Origin: Acidobacteriota bacterium
GTDB taxonomy: Bacteria; Acidobacteriota; JAAYUB01
Direction of reading: 5' to 3'
DNA: 64,000 bases
Assembly (NCBI GenBank): GCA_016935015.1
Contig: JAFGRT010000029.1
Location: 1-64,000 of the forward strand
Shown: piece after piece, positions 1 to 8,006 of the stretch
Position numbering within the stretch: position 1 is the stretch's first letter
Layout of the letters: every line of letters starts with the position of its first letter
The notes under the pieces: model-generated
Told to the model about the DNA's origin: nothing
Seen by the model: only the letters and a program-made list of their open reading frames with translations
Database searches by the model: none
Made by a program: the position numbers and the translations under genes

Positions 1-174
1 CGGTGCGCTCACCTCTCCAATCGTCTCGAAGACTTCTGGGCACAACAGGCCTCCGCTTAAAAACCCTCTTTTATGTCGCAGGCCCGAGCCAGACCCTTGA
101 CGCGTCCGGGCCTGTTGCCTCGGCACGCATCTGCTTGTCTGTCGACAAGGCCACAACTGCGGCGTGTGCGAACG

Positions 175-813
175 TTACGGGATGCCGTGCTCCCGCTTAT
201 AGGCGGACCAGTTGTCCTTCAACCAGCAAAAGGAGGTGAAGTCATCGAGGCGCTGGCAAAACGGATTGGTCTCCCGTTCCTCGTCGATGGTACTCGAAGA
301 CCGGACACCATAATCATGCCCCGGCCAGACACTGATCTCAGCGGGCAGCGTCATCAACCGTCGCAGGCTTTCGAACTCCTGGCGGGTCGCTTCGCGGCTG
401 TGGGTGCCGCCCACTTTGCCGACAAAAAGCGTGTCACCGGTCATCAGCCGGTTACCGCTCAGAACACACATGGCGTCCGGGGTGTGGCCCGGCGTGAGCA
501 GGAATTGCAGCCTCACCTCACCCAGCGGGAGCACGTCGCCGTCGGCGACCTGGATATCGCCTTTACCCGTCACCCTGCTGAATACGGTTTTGACCCCAGA
601 AACCGCCTGTACCCGAGGGATTCCGGCAGTGTGGTCGAAATGATCATGCGTAGCAATGGCATAGAGGATGTCAAGGTCGCGATCCCTCACTTCCCGCAAA
701 ACCGGTTCCGGATCCGGTGAGGGATCCACCAGAGCACAAACGTGGGTCGATTCATCCGCCAGGAGGTAACCGAAATTCCGATCACCGCCGCATCGTATCT
801 GCTTGAAAATCAT
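175..813 (-). CDS. MBL-fold metal hydrolase, glyoxalase II / persulfide dioxygenase-like
   Basis: A 212-residue single-domain metallo-beta-lactamase protein, cytoplasmic since no signal peptide is seen. The metal ligands are all visible: THDHFDH near residue 60, a histidine in TPGHTPD, the bridging aspartate in GDTLF and the last histidine in PGHDYG. This set is typical of hydroxyacylglutathione hydrolases and of ETHE1-like persulfide dioxygenases, which the motifs alone do not separate. ATG 813 is preferred over the in-frame ATG at 825 because GGAG lies six bases upstream. The genome encodes bacillithiol synthesis further on, so the thiol substrate may be a bacillithiol adduct; that is inference. 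The gene is separated from the upstream kinase gene by about 90 bases and could share its transcript. Confidence 0.85.
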   Translation of the reverse strand: MIFKQIRCGGDRNFGYLLADESTHVCALVDPSPDPEPVLREVRDRDLDILYAIATHDHFDHTAGIPRVQAVSGVKTVFSRVTGKGDIQVADGDVLPLGEVRLQFLLTPGHTPDAMCVLSGNRLMTGDTLFVGKVGGTHSREATRQEFESLRRLMTLPAEISVWPGHDYGVRSSSTIDEERETNPFCQRLDDFTSFCWLKDNWSAYKREHGIP

Positions 814-906
814 GGCTCGCTCCATATTCGTTTTCTTCTTTCGACGAATAGAACGGATCCATGGTTTCCGTATCCGCTCAGTTTTTGGTGGAATTCACGT
901 CGCTTT

Positions 907-1902
907 TTAGTGCCGACGGATGACCTGGATGAGTTCCGCCGGAGTGACGGAGGCGGTTCCCAGTTTGCCCACCACGATGCCGGCGGCGAAATTGGCCAGA
1001 ATCGCGGCCTCCTCCGGATTGGCCCCGGCGCTCATGGCCAGCGTCATGCAGGCGATGACCGTGTCACCCGCACCCGTCACGTCGAATACTTCGCGGGCGC
1101 TGGTGGGAATGTGACGGGAGTAGCCGGTGGGACGGAAAAGACTCATGCCGTCTTCGCCGCGCGTGATGAGGAGGTTGTCGGCCTGGGTTTTCTTGAGAAT
1201 CCGCTCGGCGGCCTGCTTCAGGCTTTGTTCATTGCGGATCCGCAACCGCGAGGCAAATTCACTTTCTTTTTTGTTCGGAGTCAGGATGGTACAGGGACTA
1301 TAAATCCGGTAGTCCTGGAACTTGGGATCCACGGCCACGATTTTCCCCATTTTCTTGGCTTTGGGTAAAACATCCACCAGCAATTTCCGGTTGATAAATC
1401 CCTTGCCGTAATCAGACACCAGCAGGGCGTCGGTTTCCGCCAGATTGATATCCAGACAGTTGCCGGCCTTGTCGAACAACTCCTCCGACATGGGCGCGCG
1501 GGCTTCCTGATCCACCCGGCATACCTGCTGGTGACCGGCGATGATTCGGGTCTTCATGGTGGTGGGCCGACCCAGATCCAGCAGCAGGCCGGAGGTCTTC
1601 ATCGCCAGGCGCTCCATCTCCTGCTCGATCTTTTCCCCGGCCTCGTCGTTGCTGATCACCCCCACCAGCAAGGGGGAGCCACCCAAGGCCCGAATATTGG
1701 CGGCCACGTTGCCGGCGCCGCCCAGCCGCACTTCCTCACGGGAGACCACTACCACCGGCACCGGTGCCTCCGGTGAGATCCGGCTGACCCCCCCCCATAC
1801 AAACCGGTCCAGTATCAGATCTCCCATCACCAGGACCCGCCGATTGCTGAAATCCTTGATGAGTTCGATCAGTTTGTCCTTCAGTTTCTCCGTGAGTTCC
1901 AT
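907..1902 (-). CDS. hldE: D-glycero-beta-D-manno-heptose-7-phosphate kinase (HldE kinase domain only)
   Basis: A PfkB/ribokinase-family kinase of 331 residues that matches the RfaE domain I enzymes, which phosphorylate heptose 7-phosphate at C1 on the way to ADP-heptose for the LPS inner core. Seen are the N-terminal GDLILDRFVWG, the substrate segment RLGGAGNVAANI and the anion-hole/base motif DVTGAGDTV near residue 270. The adenylyltransferase domain found fused in E. coli HldE is absent, so that step must be encoded elsewhere. The start at 1902 has AGGA about six bases upstream; an ORF extension to 1980 has no support. It follows a family 9 glycosyltransferase on the same strand, which fits a heptose/LPS role. 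The hldA name would also apply. Confidence 0.87.
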   Translation of the reverse strand: MELTEKLKDKLIELIKDFSNRRVLVMGDLILDRFVWGGVSRISPEAPVPVVVVSREEVRLGGAGNVAANIRALGGSPLLVGVISNDEAGEKIEQEMERLAMKTSGLLLDLGRPTTMKTRIIAGHQQVCRVDQEARAPMSEELFDKAGNCLDINLAETDALLVSDYGKGFINRKLLVDVLPKAKKMGKIVAVDPKFQDYRIYSPCTILTPNKKESEFASRLRIRNEQSLKQAAERILKKTQADNLLITRGEDGMSLFRPTGYSRHIPTSAREVFDVTGAGDTVIACMTLAMSAGANPEEAAILANFAAGIVVGKLGTASVTPAELIQVIRRH

Positions 1903-2033
1903 ATTTCCTACCTTTTTCCGGGTCCGCTCCGGCTGCTCCGGCGAAACATTCGCCGCCAGGCCCACATGAAAGATCAGCAAGAATCCGCCATCTTTTCCCG
2001 TTGGCAGGCCAATTCTACACTACGGCCACGTGT

Positions 2034-3041
2034 TTACGAAATCAATTCCCGCACGGCGTCGAAGACCATGTCCGGCTCGATCTCGAGAATGCATCGAGGT
2101 CGCCCGAAGACTTCACAGCGGTACCCCGGGCAGGGGTTACAGGGGAAGGCCAACTGCACCAGCCGGTATTCGGTCTGCCAGGGATGCCAGGCCCGCGCAT
2201 TGGAAGACCCGAAAATCACGCAGCTTTTCTTGCCCAGCGCCGCCGCCAGGTGGGCGGGCCCGCTGTCGCAGCCGATGAACAGGTGCGCTGCTTCGATGAC
2301 TGCGGCCAGTTCCATCACCGTCAGCCGCGAAAGAAAACGAACCGGCGACGGTAATCCTGCATTGATGCCGGCCGGGATTTCTTCCTCGCCCGGTCCGCAG
2401 GTCATGAGTACCGGCCGTTCGAACTCCCGCTGAATCATCTCGATGATGCGGGCAAACTGATCCTCGGGCCATCGTTTGGTTTCCTGCGTCGCGGTGGGAT
2501 GCACAAGGATAAATTCACCCGGGGAATACCCTTCACCAGTCAGGCGGTTTCGGACCTGCGAGCGGATATCCGGCCGGATGTGCATCTCCAGCGGTGGGAT
2601 TCTGTCTGGCACTGGCACCCCCAGGGCGAACAGGAGCGCCGCCTGGTATTCCGCGGTATGCAAGGGTCGGCCGCCAAAAAACGTTTCCGGCGATTCGACG
2701 AGATGCGTATAGCGCCGCGGACTGCGAAAACGGGCATAGCCCGCCCGGTAGCGAGCCCCGCTGGCGGTCATCAGCAGCAGGCTGGTGGACCCGCCGTGAT
2801 AGTTCAGCACCAGATCGTAATGCGCCCGGCGCAGCCGTCGCGCCATGGCCAGGCGGTGGCAATACGTCCCCACCCTCGTCCGGCCGCGGTCGAGTACCAG
2901 CAATTCATCCAGTAGAGGATGGGCGGAAAATACATCACGGAAAGGACGTTCCACGAGAACGGAGAGACGCAGGTGGGGGTAGTGCTCCTTGAGCAACCGG
3001 AGCGCCGGCGTCATCAGGATGCAGTCCCCCAGGGAACGCAT
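2034..3041 (-). CDS. Glycosyltransferase family 9 (heptosyltransferase-like)
   Basis: A GT-B fold enzyme of the ADP-heptose:LPS heptosyltransferase family, expected at the inner face of the inner membrane where it extends the lipid A core. Visible are the N-terminal MRSLGDCILMTPAL, the mid-protein VHPTATQETKRWP, and the donor-site block IGCDSGPAHLAAALG near residue 255, followed by a cysteine-containing tail (CNPCPGYRCE). Family members normally begin with a beta strand such as ILxIRLRSLGD. In this frame the codons just upstream of ATG 3041 read VLFLR, so the true start is probably further upstream at a non-ATG codon; no ATG, GTG or TTG occurs in frame before the stop at 3120-3122. The adjacent heptose kinase supports the LPS role. 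Acceptor sugar is not known. Confidence 0.85.
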   Translation of the reverse strand: MRSLGDCILMTPALRLLKEHYPHLRLSVLVERPFRDVFSAHPLLDELLVLDRGRTRVGTYCHRLAMARRLRRAHYDLVLNYHGGSTSLLLMTASGARYRAGYARFRSPRRYTHLVESPETFFGGRPLHTAEYQAALLFALGVPVPDRIPPLEMHIRPDIRSQVRNRLTGEGYSPGEFILVHPTATQETKRWPEDQFARIIEMIQREFERPVLMTCGPGEEEIPAGINAGLPSPVRFLSRLTVMELAAVIEAAHLFIGCDSGPAHLAAALGKKSCVIFGSSNARAWHPWQTEYRLVQLAFPCNPCPGYRCEVFGRPRCILEIEPDMVFDAVRELIS

Positions 3042-3097
3042 GCGCAGAAAGAGAACACGCTGAATCGTGGCAAAATCAGGCGGAGAGATAAGGCCCC

Positions 3098-3292
3098 CTA
3101 CTCTTTGACCTGGATCTCGTCATTCTCATCCACGGTGGCCTCATCCACCAGCATGACCGGGATATCCTCCCGAATGGGATAGACCCGCCGGCATTGCTTG
3201 CATTTCAGGGCCGAATCATCAATGGTCAGGAAGACCGGTTCCTTGCACATGGGACAAGCCAGGATATCCAGTAAATCTTTAGATATGGTCAT
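3098..3292 (-). CDS. Trm112/YcaR-like small zinc-binding protein
   Basis: A 64-residue protein with two cysteine pairs, ACPMCK and CKQCRRVYP, followed by IREDIPVML. This is the complete Trm112/UPF0434 signature; members bind one zinc and, in eukaryotes and archaea, activate methyltransferases, while the bacterial role is poorly defined. ATG 3292 shares one base with the TGA of the upstream plsY, showing translational coupling. A GTG at 3295 is also in frame. The gene sits between plsY and the family 9 glycosyltransferase, as small YcaR-type genes often sit near envelope lipid genes. The acidic tail (ATVDENDEIQVKE) is slightly longer than in most members. Confidence 0.87.
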   Translation of the reverse strand: MTISKDLLDILACPMCKEPVFLTIDDSALKCKQCRRVYPIREDIPVMLVDEATVDENDEIQVKE

Positions 3293-3924
3293 CACTCACC
3301 TCGGGATGAAAGTTTCATTCGATTCTCGTTCCCCTGGATCAGCCGCATGATATTTTCCCGGTGACGGGAGATGATCAGCAAGGCGCCGCCGATCCCGCAC
3401 CAGATGATAAACATGCTGATTTCGCCATAGCCGAAAAGGTAGGCCCAGAGAGGGAAAAGCCCCGTTGCCAGGATGGACCCCAGCGAGACATAGCGGGTCA
3501 GCAGCACCACCAGCGCGAATACAACCAGGGTTGTCAGTACGGCGAGGGGGATGATGGCCATATAGGCGCCACAGCCCGTGGCAACGCCCTTTCCGCCATG
3601 GAAACTCAGGAACACGGGGAAAATGTGCCCAAAGACGGCCGCCACCGCCGCCAGGGATTGCCAGACGGCGATCCATTCCGGCGATGATCCGGTCAGTACC
3701 CAGCCGGTCAGCAGCACCGCCAGGGCGCCTTTGCCGGCGTCCAGCAGTAGGGTGATTATTCCCTGCACTTTTTTGCCGGACCGGAGCACGTTGGTGGCGC
3801 CGATATTACCGCTGCCGATGGTCCGGATATCCTGGCGCTGGATCAATTTCACGATGATAAAGCCGAAAGGGACGGCGCCCAGGATGTAGGCGACGATCAG
3901 CATCAGGATTTCAAGGTACATCAT
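3292..3924 (-). CDS. plsY: Acyl-phosphate:glycerol-3-phosphate acyltransferase PlsY
   Basis: An integral inner-membrane enzyme of 210 residues that transfers an acyl group from acyl-phosphate to glycerol 3-phosphate, the first step in phospholipid synthesis. The three family motifs are present: GSGNIGATNVLR near residue 37, FHGGKGVATG near residue 108 and RHRENIMRL near residue 186. At least five strongly hydrophobic segments are evident. Two consecutive ATG codons (3924 and 3921) are possible starts; both overlap the stop of the upstream thpR gene, and the stop of plsY overlaps the start of the Trm112-like gene. The acyl-phosphate supplier PlsX is not in this window. Confidence 0.95.
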   Translation of the reverse strand: MMYLEILMLIVAYILGAVPFGFIIVKLIQRQDIRTIGSGNIGATNVLRSGKKVQGIITLLLDAGKGALAVLLTGWVLTGSSPEWIAVWQSLAAVAAVFGHIFPVFLSFHGGKGVATGCGAYMAIIPLAVLTTLVVFALVVLLTRYVSLGSILATGLFPLWAYLFGYGEISMFIIWCGIGGALLIISRHRENIMRLIQGNENRMKLSSRGE

Positions 3925-4484
3925 GAATCTCCTTTCAGCGGAAAGTGATGCAACGCCCTGTATTCGGCCCCATTGGGCCGGAGTATGCTCTGGAAAAGGG
4001 TAAATTGCCCCGCCGTGAATTTACCCAGATCCACTTGCTCCCGCTGGGCATGCATGTACGTGACCAACGGTTCGAGATCTTGCGGCTGCCGGACACGGCC
4101 CAGGGTCAGGTGGGGTTTGAAGGCCCGCGTTTCGGGCGGGAACCCGAGAGGCTCCACGGCCCGCTCGATTCGTCGCTGGAGGATCTCCAGATGCGGCGCC
4201 TCGGTATCAACGCCGACCCAGATCACCCGCGGATTTCTCCAGCCGGGGAAAACGCCCAACCCGTGGACCCGTAATACGAACCGCGGCGTGCTGGCCGTTT
4301 CCAGCCGGGCCACAAGCCGCGACAACTTCTCTTCCTCCATCTCGCCCAGAAATTTCAGTGTGCAGTGAATGCCCGCCACGTTGCCCCACCGGACACCACG
4401 GCCCAACGCCCTCATTTTTTCCTGCAACTCGGCCAGACCGGCACGGATCTCCGGTGGCAGATCCACTGCCACAAACAAACGCAT
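3921..4484 (-). CDS. thpR: RNA 2',3'-cyclic phosphodiesterase (2H family)
   Basis: A 187-residue 2H-superfamily phosphodiesterase, historically called 2'-5' RNA ligase. Both catalytic H-x-T motifs are clear: HCTLKFLG at about residue 40 and HLTLGR at about residue 125. The family hydrolyses 2',3'-cyclic phosphate ends to 2'-phosphate; the physiological RNA is usually unknown. An AGGAGG seven bases before ATG 4484 is a strong ribosome-binding site. The gene follows cinA by 18 bases and overlaps plsY, so the three are almost certainly one transcript; cinA-thpR neighbourhoods are common in bacteria. Confidence 0.92.
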   Translation of the reverse strand: MRLFVAVDLPPEIRAGLAELQEKMRALGRGVRWGNVAGIHCTLKFLGEMEEEKLSRLVARLETASTPRFVLRVHGLGVFPGWRNPRVIWVGVDTEAPHLEILQRRIERAVEPLGFPPETRAFKPHLTLGRVRQPQDLEPLVTYMHAQREQVDLGKFTAGQFTLFQSILRPNGAEYRALHHFPLKGDS

Positions 4485-4502
4485 GTCCCAACCTCCTCAC
4501 AT

Positions 4503-5732
4503 CTAGTCCGACAGCATCCGCCGCAGGACATCCAGCGCGGCTTGCGTGCTTTGATAGCGAACCATTTCCCGGTCACCGAAAAACTGGTATTTCTTGATTT
4601 CCCGCCGTTCCCCGACCACCACGCCGATATAGACCAGACCCACGGGTTTGTCTGTCGTTCCTCCGCCGGGCCCGGCAATACCCGTCACGGATAACGCTGA
4701 ATCGGCGCCGAAGCGGATTTTCACCGTCGCCGCCAGCGCCGCGGCCGTGGCCGGGCTGACGGCACCATGCCGCTCGATGATGTCGCGCGGCACACCCACC
4801 TGGGCGATCTTTGATTCATTGCTGTAGCAGACAACACCACCCAAGAAATAGACGGAGGAGCCGGGTATGTCCGTCATCCGTTTCGACAGCAACCCCCCGG
4901 TACAGCTCTCGGCTGTGCTGAGCGTCAGCCGCCGCTGCACCAGCAGACGGCCGACCTCTTCCTCCAGGGGTGCTCCCTGTTCGGAATAGATGAAATCACC
5001 GAGCTTGGCACGAATTTCTCCGCACAGGACTTCCAGGCCTCCAGCGCAGTCCTCGTCCCGGCCCGTGAAAATCAGTTCGATATCACCCGGCCGTGACAAC
5101 ACCGTCGTCTGGATATCCGCATACTTTTGGTAAAGCGGCGCGGCCGCCTGATCGAGTACCGACTCGGGAATACCCGTCATTCGGAAATGCTTCCGGCAGA
5201 AAACCGGCTTGCCGAACCGCTTCAACAATTCGGGCAACACCTGCTCCTCGAACATGGGTTGCATTTCCCGCGGTGGTCCGGGGAGTAAGACGTAGAGGCG
5301 GTTTTTATCGTCCATGATGATGCCCGGCGCCGTTCCCACATGGTTTTTCAACACTTTCCCCCCTTGGGGGATCAACGCCTGTCGCAGGCAGTTATCGGGC
5401 ATGACGCGGTGACGGGCCACAAAAAAGTGTTCCAGATCCCGTTTCACATCTTCATTGTACTGCAGGGTGCGGTTCAGGTGACGGGCCACTGCTTTTTTGG
5501 TGATGTCGTCTTCGGTGGGTCCCAATCCCCCCGTCATGATTATCACCCGCACCGTTGGCGCGACCGACTCCAGCACCCGCATCAAGGGCATCTCTTCATC
5601 TCCCACGGCTGAAATGCCCTCCACCGGTATGCCGATCTCAAACAGGCGGTTTTTAAGATAAATGGCATTGGCATCGTCGTGTCCGGGATACAGCAGCTCC
5701 GATCCGATGGCAATGAGATACGCCCTGAGCAA
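4503..5732 (-). CDS. cinA: CinA: nicotinamide-nucleotide amidase / competence-damage-inducible protein
   Basis: A two-domain protein of 409 residues. The N-terminal MoCF-like domain (IAIGSELL at the start, then MTGGLGPTEDD near residue 66) has ADP-ribose pyrophosphatase activity in characterised members. The C-terminal CinA domain (STAESCTGGLLS near residue 274, SVTGIAGPGGGTTDKPVG near residue 348) is an NMN deamidase of pyridine nucleotide salvage. Both domains look intact. The start codon is TTG at 5732, with GGAGGAGG eight bases upstream. It leads the cinA-thpR-plsY-Trm112-GT9 group and is preceded by a 270-base gap from the TolC-like gene. Confidence 0.94.
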   Translation of the reverse strand: MLRAYLIAIGSELLYPGHDDANAIYLKNRLFEIGIPVEGISAVGDEEMPLMRVLESVAPTVRVIIMTGGLGPTEDDITKKAVARHLNRTLQYNEDVKRDLEHFFVARHRVMPDNCLRQALIPQGGKVLKNHVGTAPGIIMDDKNRLYVLLPGPPREMQPMFEEQVLPELLKRFGKPVFCRKHFRMTGIPESVLDQAAAPLYQKYADIQTTVLSRPGDIELIFTGRDEDCAGGLEVLCGEIRAKLGDFIYSEQGAPLEEEVGRLLVQRRLTLSTAESCTGGLLSKRMTDIPGSSVYFLGGVVCYSNESKIAQVGVPRDIIERHGAVSPATAAALAATVKIRFGADSALSVTGIAGPGGGTTDKPVGLVYIGVVVGERREIKKYQFFGDREMVRYQSTQAALDVLRRMLSD

Positions 5733-6002
5733 TACCGGTGCCTCCTCCGGCTGATTTTCCTGAAAAGTGTACTTCCAGTAAGGGAAAATAGCAAGAGGCG
5801 GTTCGGAGAAATGAAGTGACGACCCGGATTACCGGTCGAAGCCGGTACGCGAGGATCAGCCCGCATAACCAGGTGAAACGATTTTCAATGAGGATCGTTT
5901 TTGGATCAGCAAAGAAACTGAAGAGAATCAACCAGTCACGACTCGAAATCCCCGCCGGCGGGAGATTTCCGGCGACGACGCCAGGGTGATTCCATGAAAT
6001 GC
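5733..6002. other. Gap between cinA and the TolC-like gene
   Basis: No gene is recognised here. Minus-strand frames through it (for example 5653-5931) show no family motif. It probably carries the leader of the cinA group, but no convincing promoter or terminator could be picked out by eye. Confidence 0.4.
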
Positions 6003-7625
6003 CTAAAATTCGATGTTGTATTTGTCCAGATTGGTGAACATATAGCGCTGCAATGCCACGATGGCCTGCTTCAGCTCTATCCGGGCCGACAACTCGGCGG
6101 CGCGGGACTGGGCCAGATCGCGCTGGGCCTGTAAAACCTCGAAGTTGGTGGCCAATCCGGCCTGGAAGCGCTTGGTCTCCCCATCCAGCTGTTCTTCGCG
6201 GAACTGGCGGGCGATGATGGCCGACTCCAGATTCTGCTGCGATGTCCGCAAGGTGTATATGGCGCTGACCACTTCCACCCGAATACCCTGTAGAGTCTGC
6301 TGCATGGTGGTTATATTGATATCTTTCTGAATTTTGGCACTGGCCAGGTTGGCCTTGGCGGTATTATTCCCGAAGTAATACCGAAAGTTCAGGGCTACGG
6401 TCACACCCGGATAGTTCTGTTTGAAAACCTGTTCGTAAACTGTGCCCCATCCACCCTGGAATGGATTCGGGATGATTTCGCCTCCGGGTCCGACACCATC
6501 CGTGAAATTGGGACCGGCGGTACCCTGTGTAGTATAGCTGGCCTCCAAATCGAGCTGTGGTTTGCTCTGGTTCTCGTAGTACTCGATGTCGGTATCGTTC
6601 TTTTCCAGGTTGATCTGCAAGTTCTTGATTTCCGGACGCCGCTGGCTGGCGACTTCCAGGGCTTCCTGCTCCGTAGGGATCTGTTCCGTGATCACCGGGC
6701 GGTCCACCGGAATCAGCACCTGCTGCCACAATGTGTCGGCGGAATCTTTGAGGATCAGATTCTTCAGGCGGTTCATGGACTGAATGATGCTGGATTCAGC
6801 GGCGATAACGCCCTGTTCGGCCTGGGCCACCTCCGACTTGGTCCGGGTGATCTCGATGGGCGCCAGGGTTCCGATCTCCACCCGCTTCTGATTGTCACGC
6901 AACTGGACCAGGGCCAGTTCCCGACTCTGCAACTGGATGTTCTGCTGTTCGATGGCGTTGACCAGCCCCCAGTAGACATCTTCCACGGTGCGGACCGTTT
7001 CCGAGACCTGGTCCTGGAACTGAATCTCGGAAATTTGCAGATCCCGGCGGGCCTGGATGATGGATCGGCGCGTGCTGTCGATGCGGAAATTTTTCCACAA
7101 TGGCTGAACAAAATTGGCCTGGATTTGGGATGCGTATACCGGGTCGGTGGTGTTGAATGACGACGTCGTGCGGTTGTCGCTCATGGAAAGCGTCAGGCTG
7201 CCGCCCGTAGACAATGCTTTTGAAAACGAAACATCGAACGAGTAGCCATCCCTCACGATTTCGTTACCGATGAAAGCGGCGTTGACAACATTGGTGTTGG
7301 GGGATTCGAACCGTTGATAGCCGATGCTGGAATCCATCACAAAATCATAAGCCCCCAAGGCGGCGTTGAGCGTTTCCTGACTGAGAAAGGGCTGATATCG
7401 AACAAGTTCGATTTCCAGATTGTTCTCGAGCGCCATGCGGATACACTCGTCAAGGGTCAGATCGCGAGTGATACCTTCTTCCCTGGCTCGCTCGATGATC
7501 GTCTTGTAAGATGTCGGGGTGGTGGATTCCTGTCCGTACATCATGAAGGGAACGGCGTCAGCCATTACCAGCAGCGTGAGAGTAGCCAATACCAGAATTT
7601 GCTTGCACATTTTCTTTCGTTCCAT
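6003..7625 (-). CDS. TolC-like outer membrane efflux protein
   Basis: A 540-residue outer-membrane channel subunit. A signal peptide spans about residues 1-30 (hydrophobic run ILVLATLTLLVMADAVPF). Two outer-membrane-efflux repeats follow, rich in long helices with regular heptads; the first contains LTLDECIRMALENN, the typical opening of the family, and the second ends with LEVLQAQRDLAQSRAAEL and LQRYMFTNLD. The family forms trimeric tunnels docking with inner-membrane pumps. No membrane-fusion protein or pump gene adjoins it, so its partner is unknown. AGGAG lies seven bases before ATG 7625; an alternative in-frame ATG is at 7610. Confidence 0.88.
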   Translation of the reverse strand: MERKKMCKQILVLATLTLLVMADAVPFMMYGQESTTPTSYKTIIERAREEGITRDLTLDECIRMALENNLEIELVRYQPFLSQETLNAALGAYDFVMDSSIGYQRFESPNTNVVNAAFIGNEIVRDGYSFDVSFSKALSTGGSLTLSMSDNRTTSSFNTTDPVYASQIQANFVQPLWKNFRIDSTRRSIIQARRDLQISEIQFQDQVSETVRTVEDVYWGLVNAIEQQNIQLQSRELALVQLRDNQKRVEIGTLAPIEITRTKSEVAQAEQGVIAAESSIIQSMNRLKNLILKDSADTLWQQVLIPVDRPVITEQIPTEQEALEVASQRRPEIKNLQINLEKNDTDIEYYENQSKPQLDLEASYTTQGTAGPNFTDGVGPGGEIIPNPFQGGWGTVYEQVFKQNYPGVTVALNFRYYFGNNTAKANLASAKIQKDINITTMQQTLQGIRVEVVSAIYTLRTSQQNLESAIIARQFREEQLDGETKRFQAGLATNFEVLQAQRDLAQSRAAELSARIELKQAIVALQRYMFTNLDKYNIEF

Positions 7626-7874
7626 GATTTCTCCTAACCACCAAGAATCAAAAGTTGCTCGTTACGAGACTTAAATACGTCAATCGACGTCAGAAAGTTT
7701 CATGCCCCGCCGTCTCTTCACCCGACTTCTTCGCTCCGCCGAAGCGTCGTTGCGGGCGTAACAGAAGAAAAAATTTACCGCTTGTTCCACGGAGCGGCAC
7801 CCGATCATCCCGGGGGAACACGTCTCCTGAATCACCGGCAACATATCATCGTTTTTTTTCTCTCGTATTTCAAC

Positions 7875-7902
7875 ATTGTATCAATATGTAACATCTGTAC
7901 AA
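7875..7902 (-). promoter_or_regulatory. Possible promoter for the TolC-like gene
   Basis: On the minus strand TTGTAC (three of six consensus bases) and TACAAT (five of six) are separated by 16 bases. It would give a long leader of about 245 bases to the TolC-like start. Weak evidence, by eye only. Confidence 0.25.
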
Positions 7903-7948
7903 CTTGAAACGGTTAGGGCATGGGCCAGATCCGTCCATGACAAGAGCA

Positions 7949-7977
7949 TTGAGCCCATACCCGGCTTGTGCTATGAT
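7949..7977 (+). promoter_or_regulatory. Candidate sigma70-type promoter of the HExxH-TPR gene
   Basis: TTGAGC (four of six) and TATGAT (five of six) are spaced by 17 bases. Transcription would begin near 7984, giving a leader of roughly 23 bases that includes the AGGAG ribosome-binding site before ATG 8007. Confidence 0.5.
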
Positions 7978-8006
7978 CCGACTTTTATTTCACCAGGAGA
8001 AAATCC

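Larger units (their letters stand above)
7626..8006. other. Divergent intergenic region between the TolC-like and HExxH-TPR genes
   Basis: No gene is supported. The two flanking genes diverge, and a candidate promoter is visible for each (listed separately). The middle part is A/T-richer than the surroundings, as expected for a regulatory region. Confidence 0.5.

Noticed and set aside
3-239. Small plus-strand ORF at the left edge
   Set aside because: Overlaps the end of the MBL hydrolase gene and has no ribosome-binding site or family motif.
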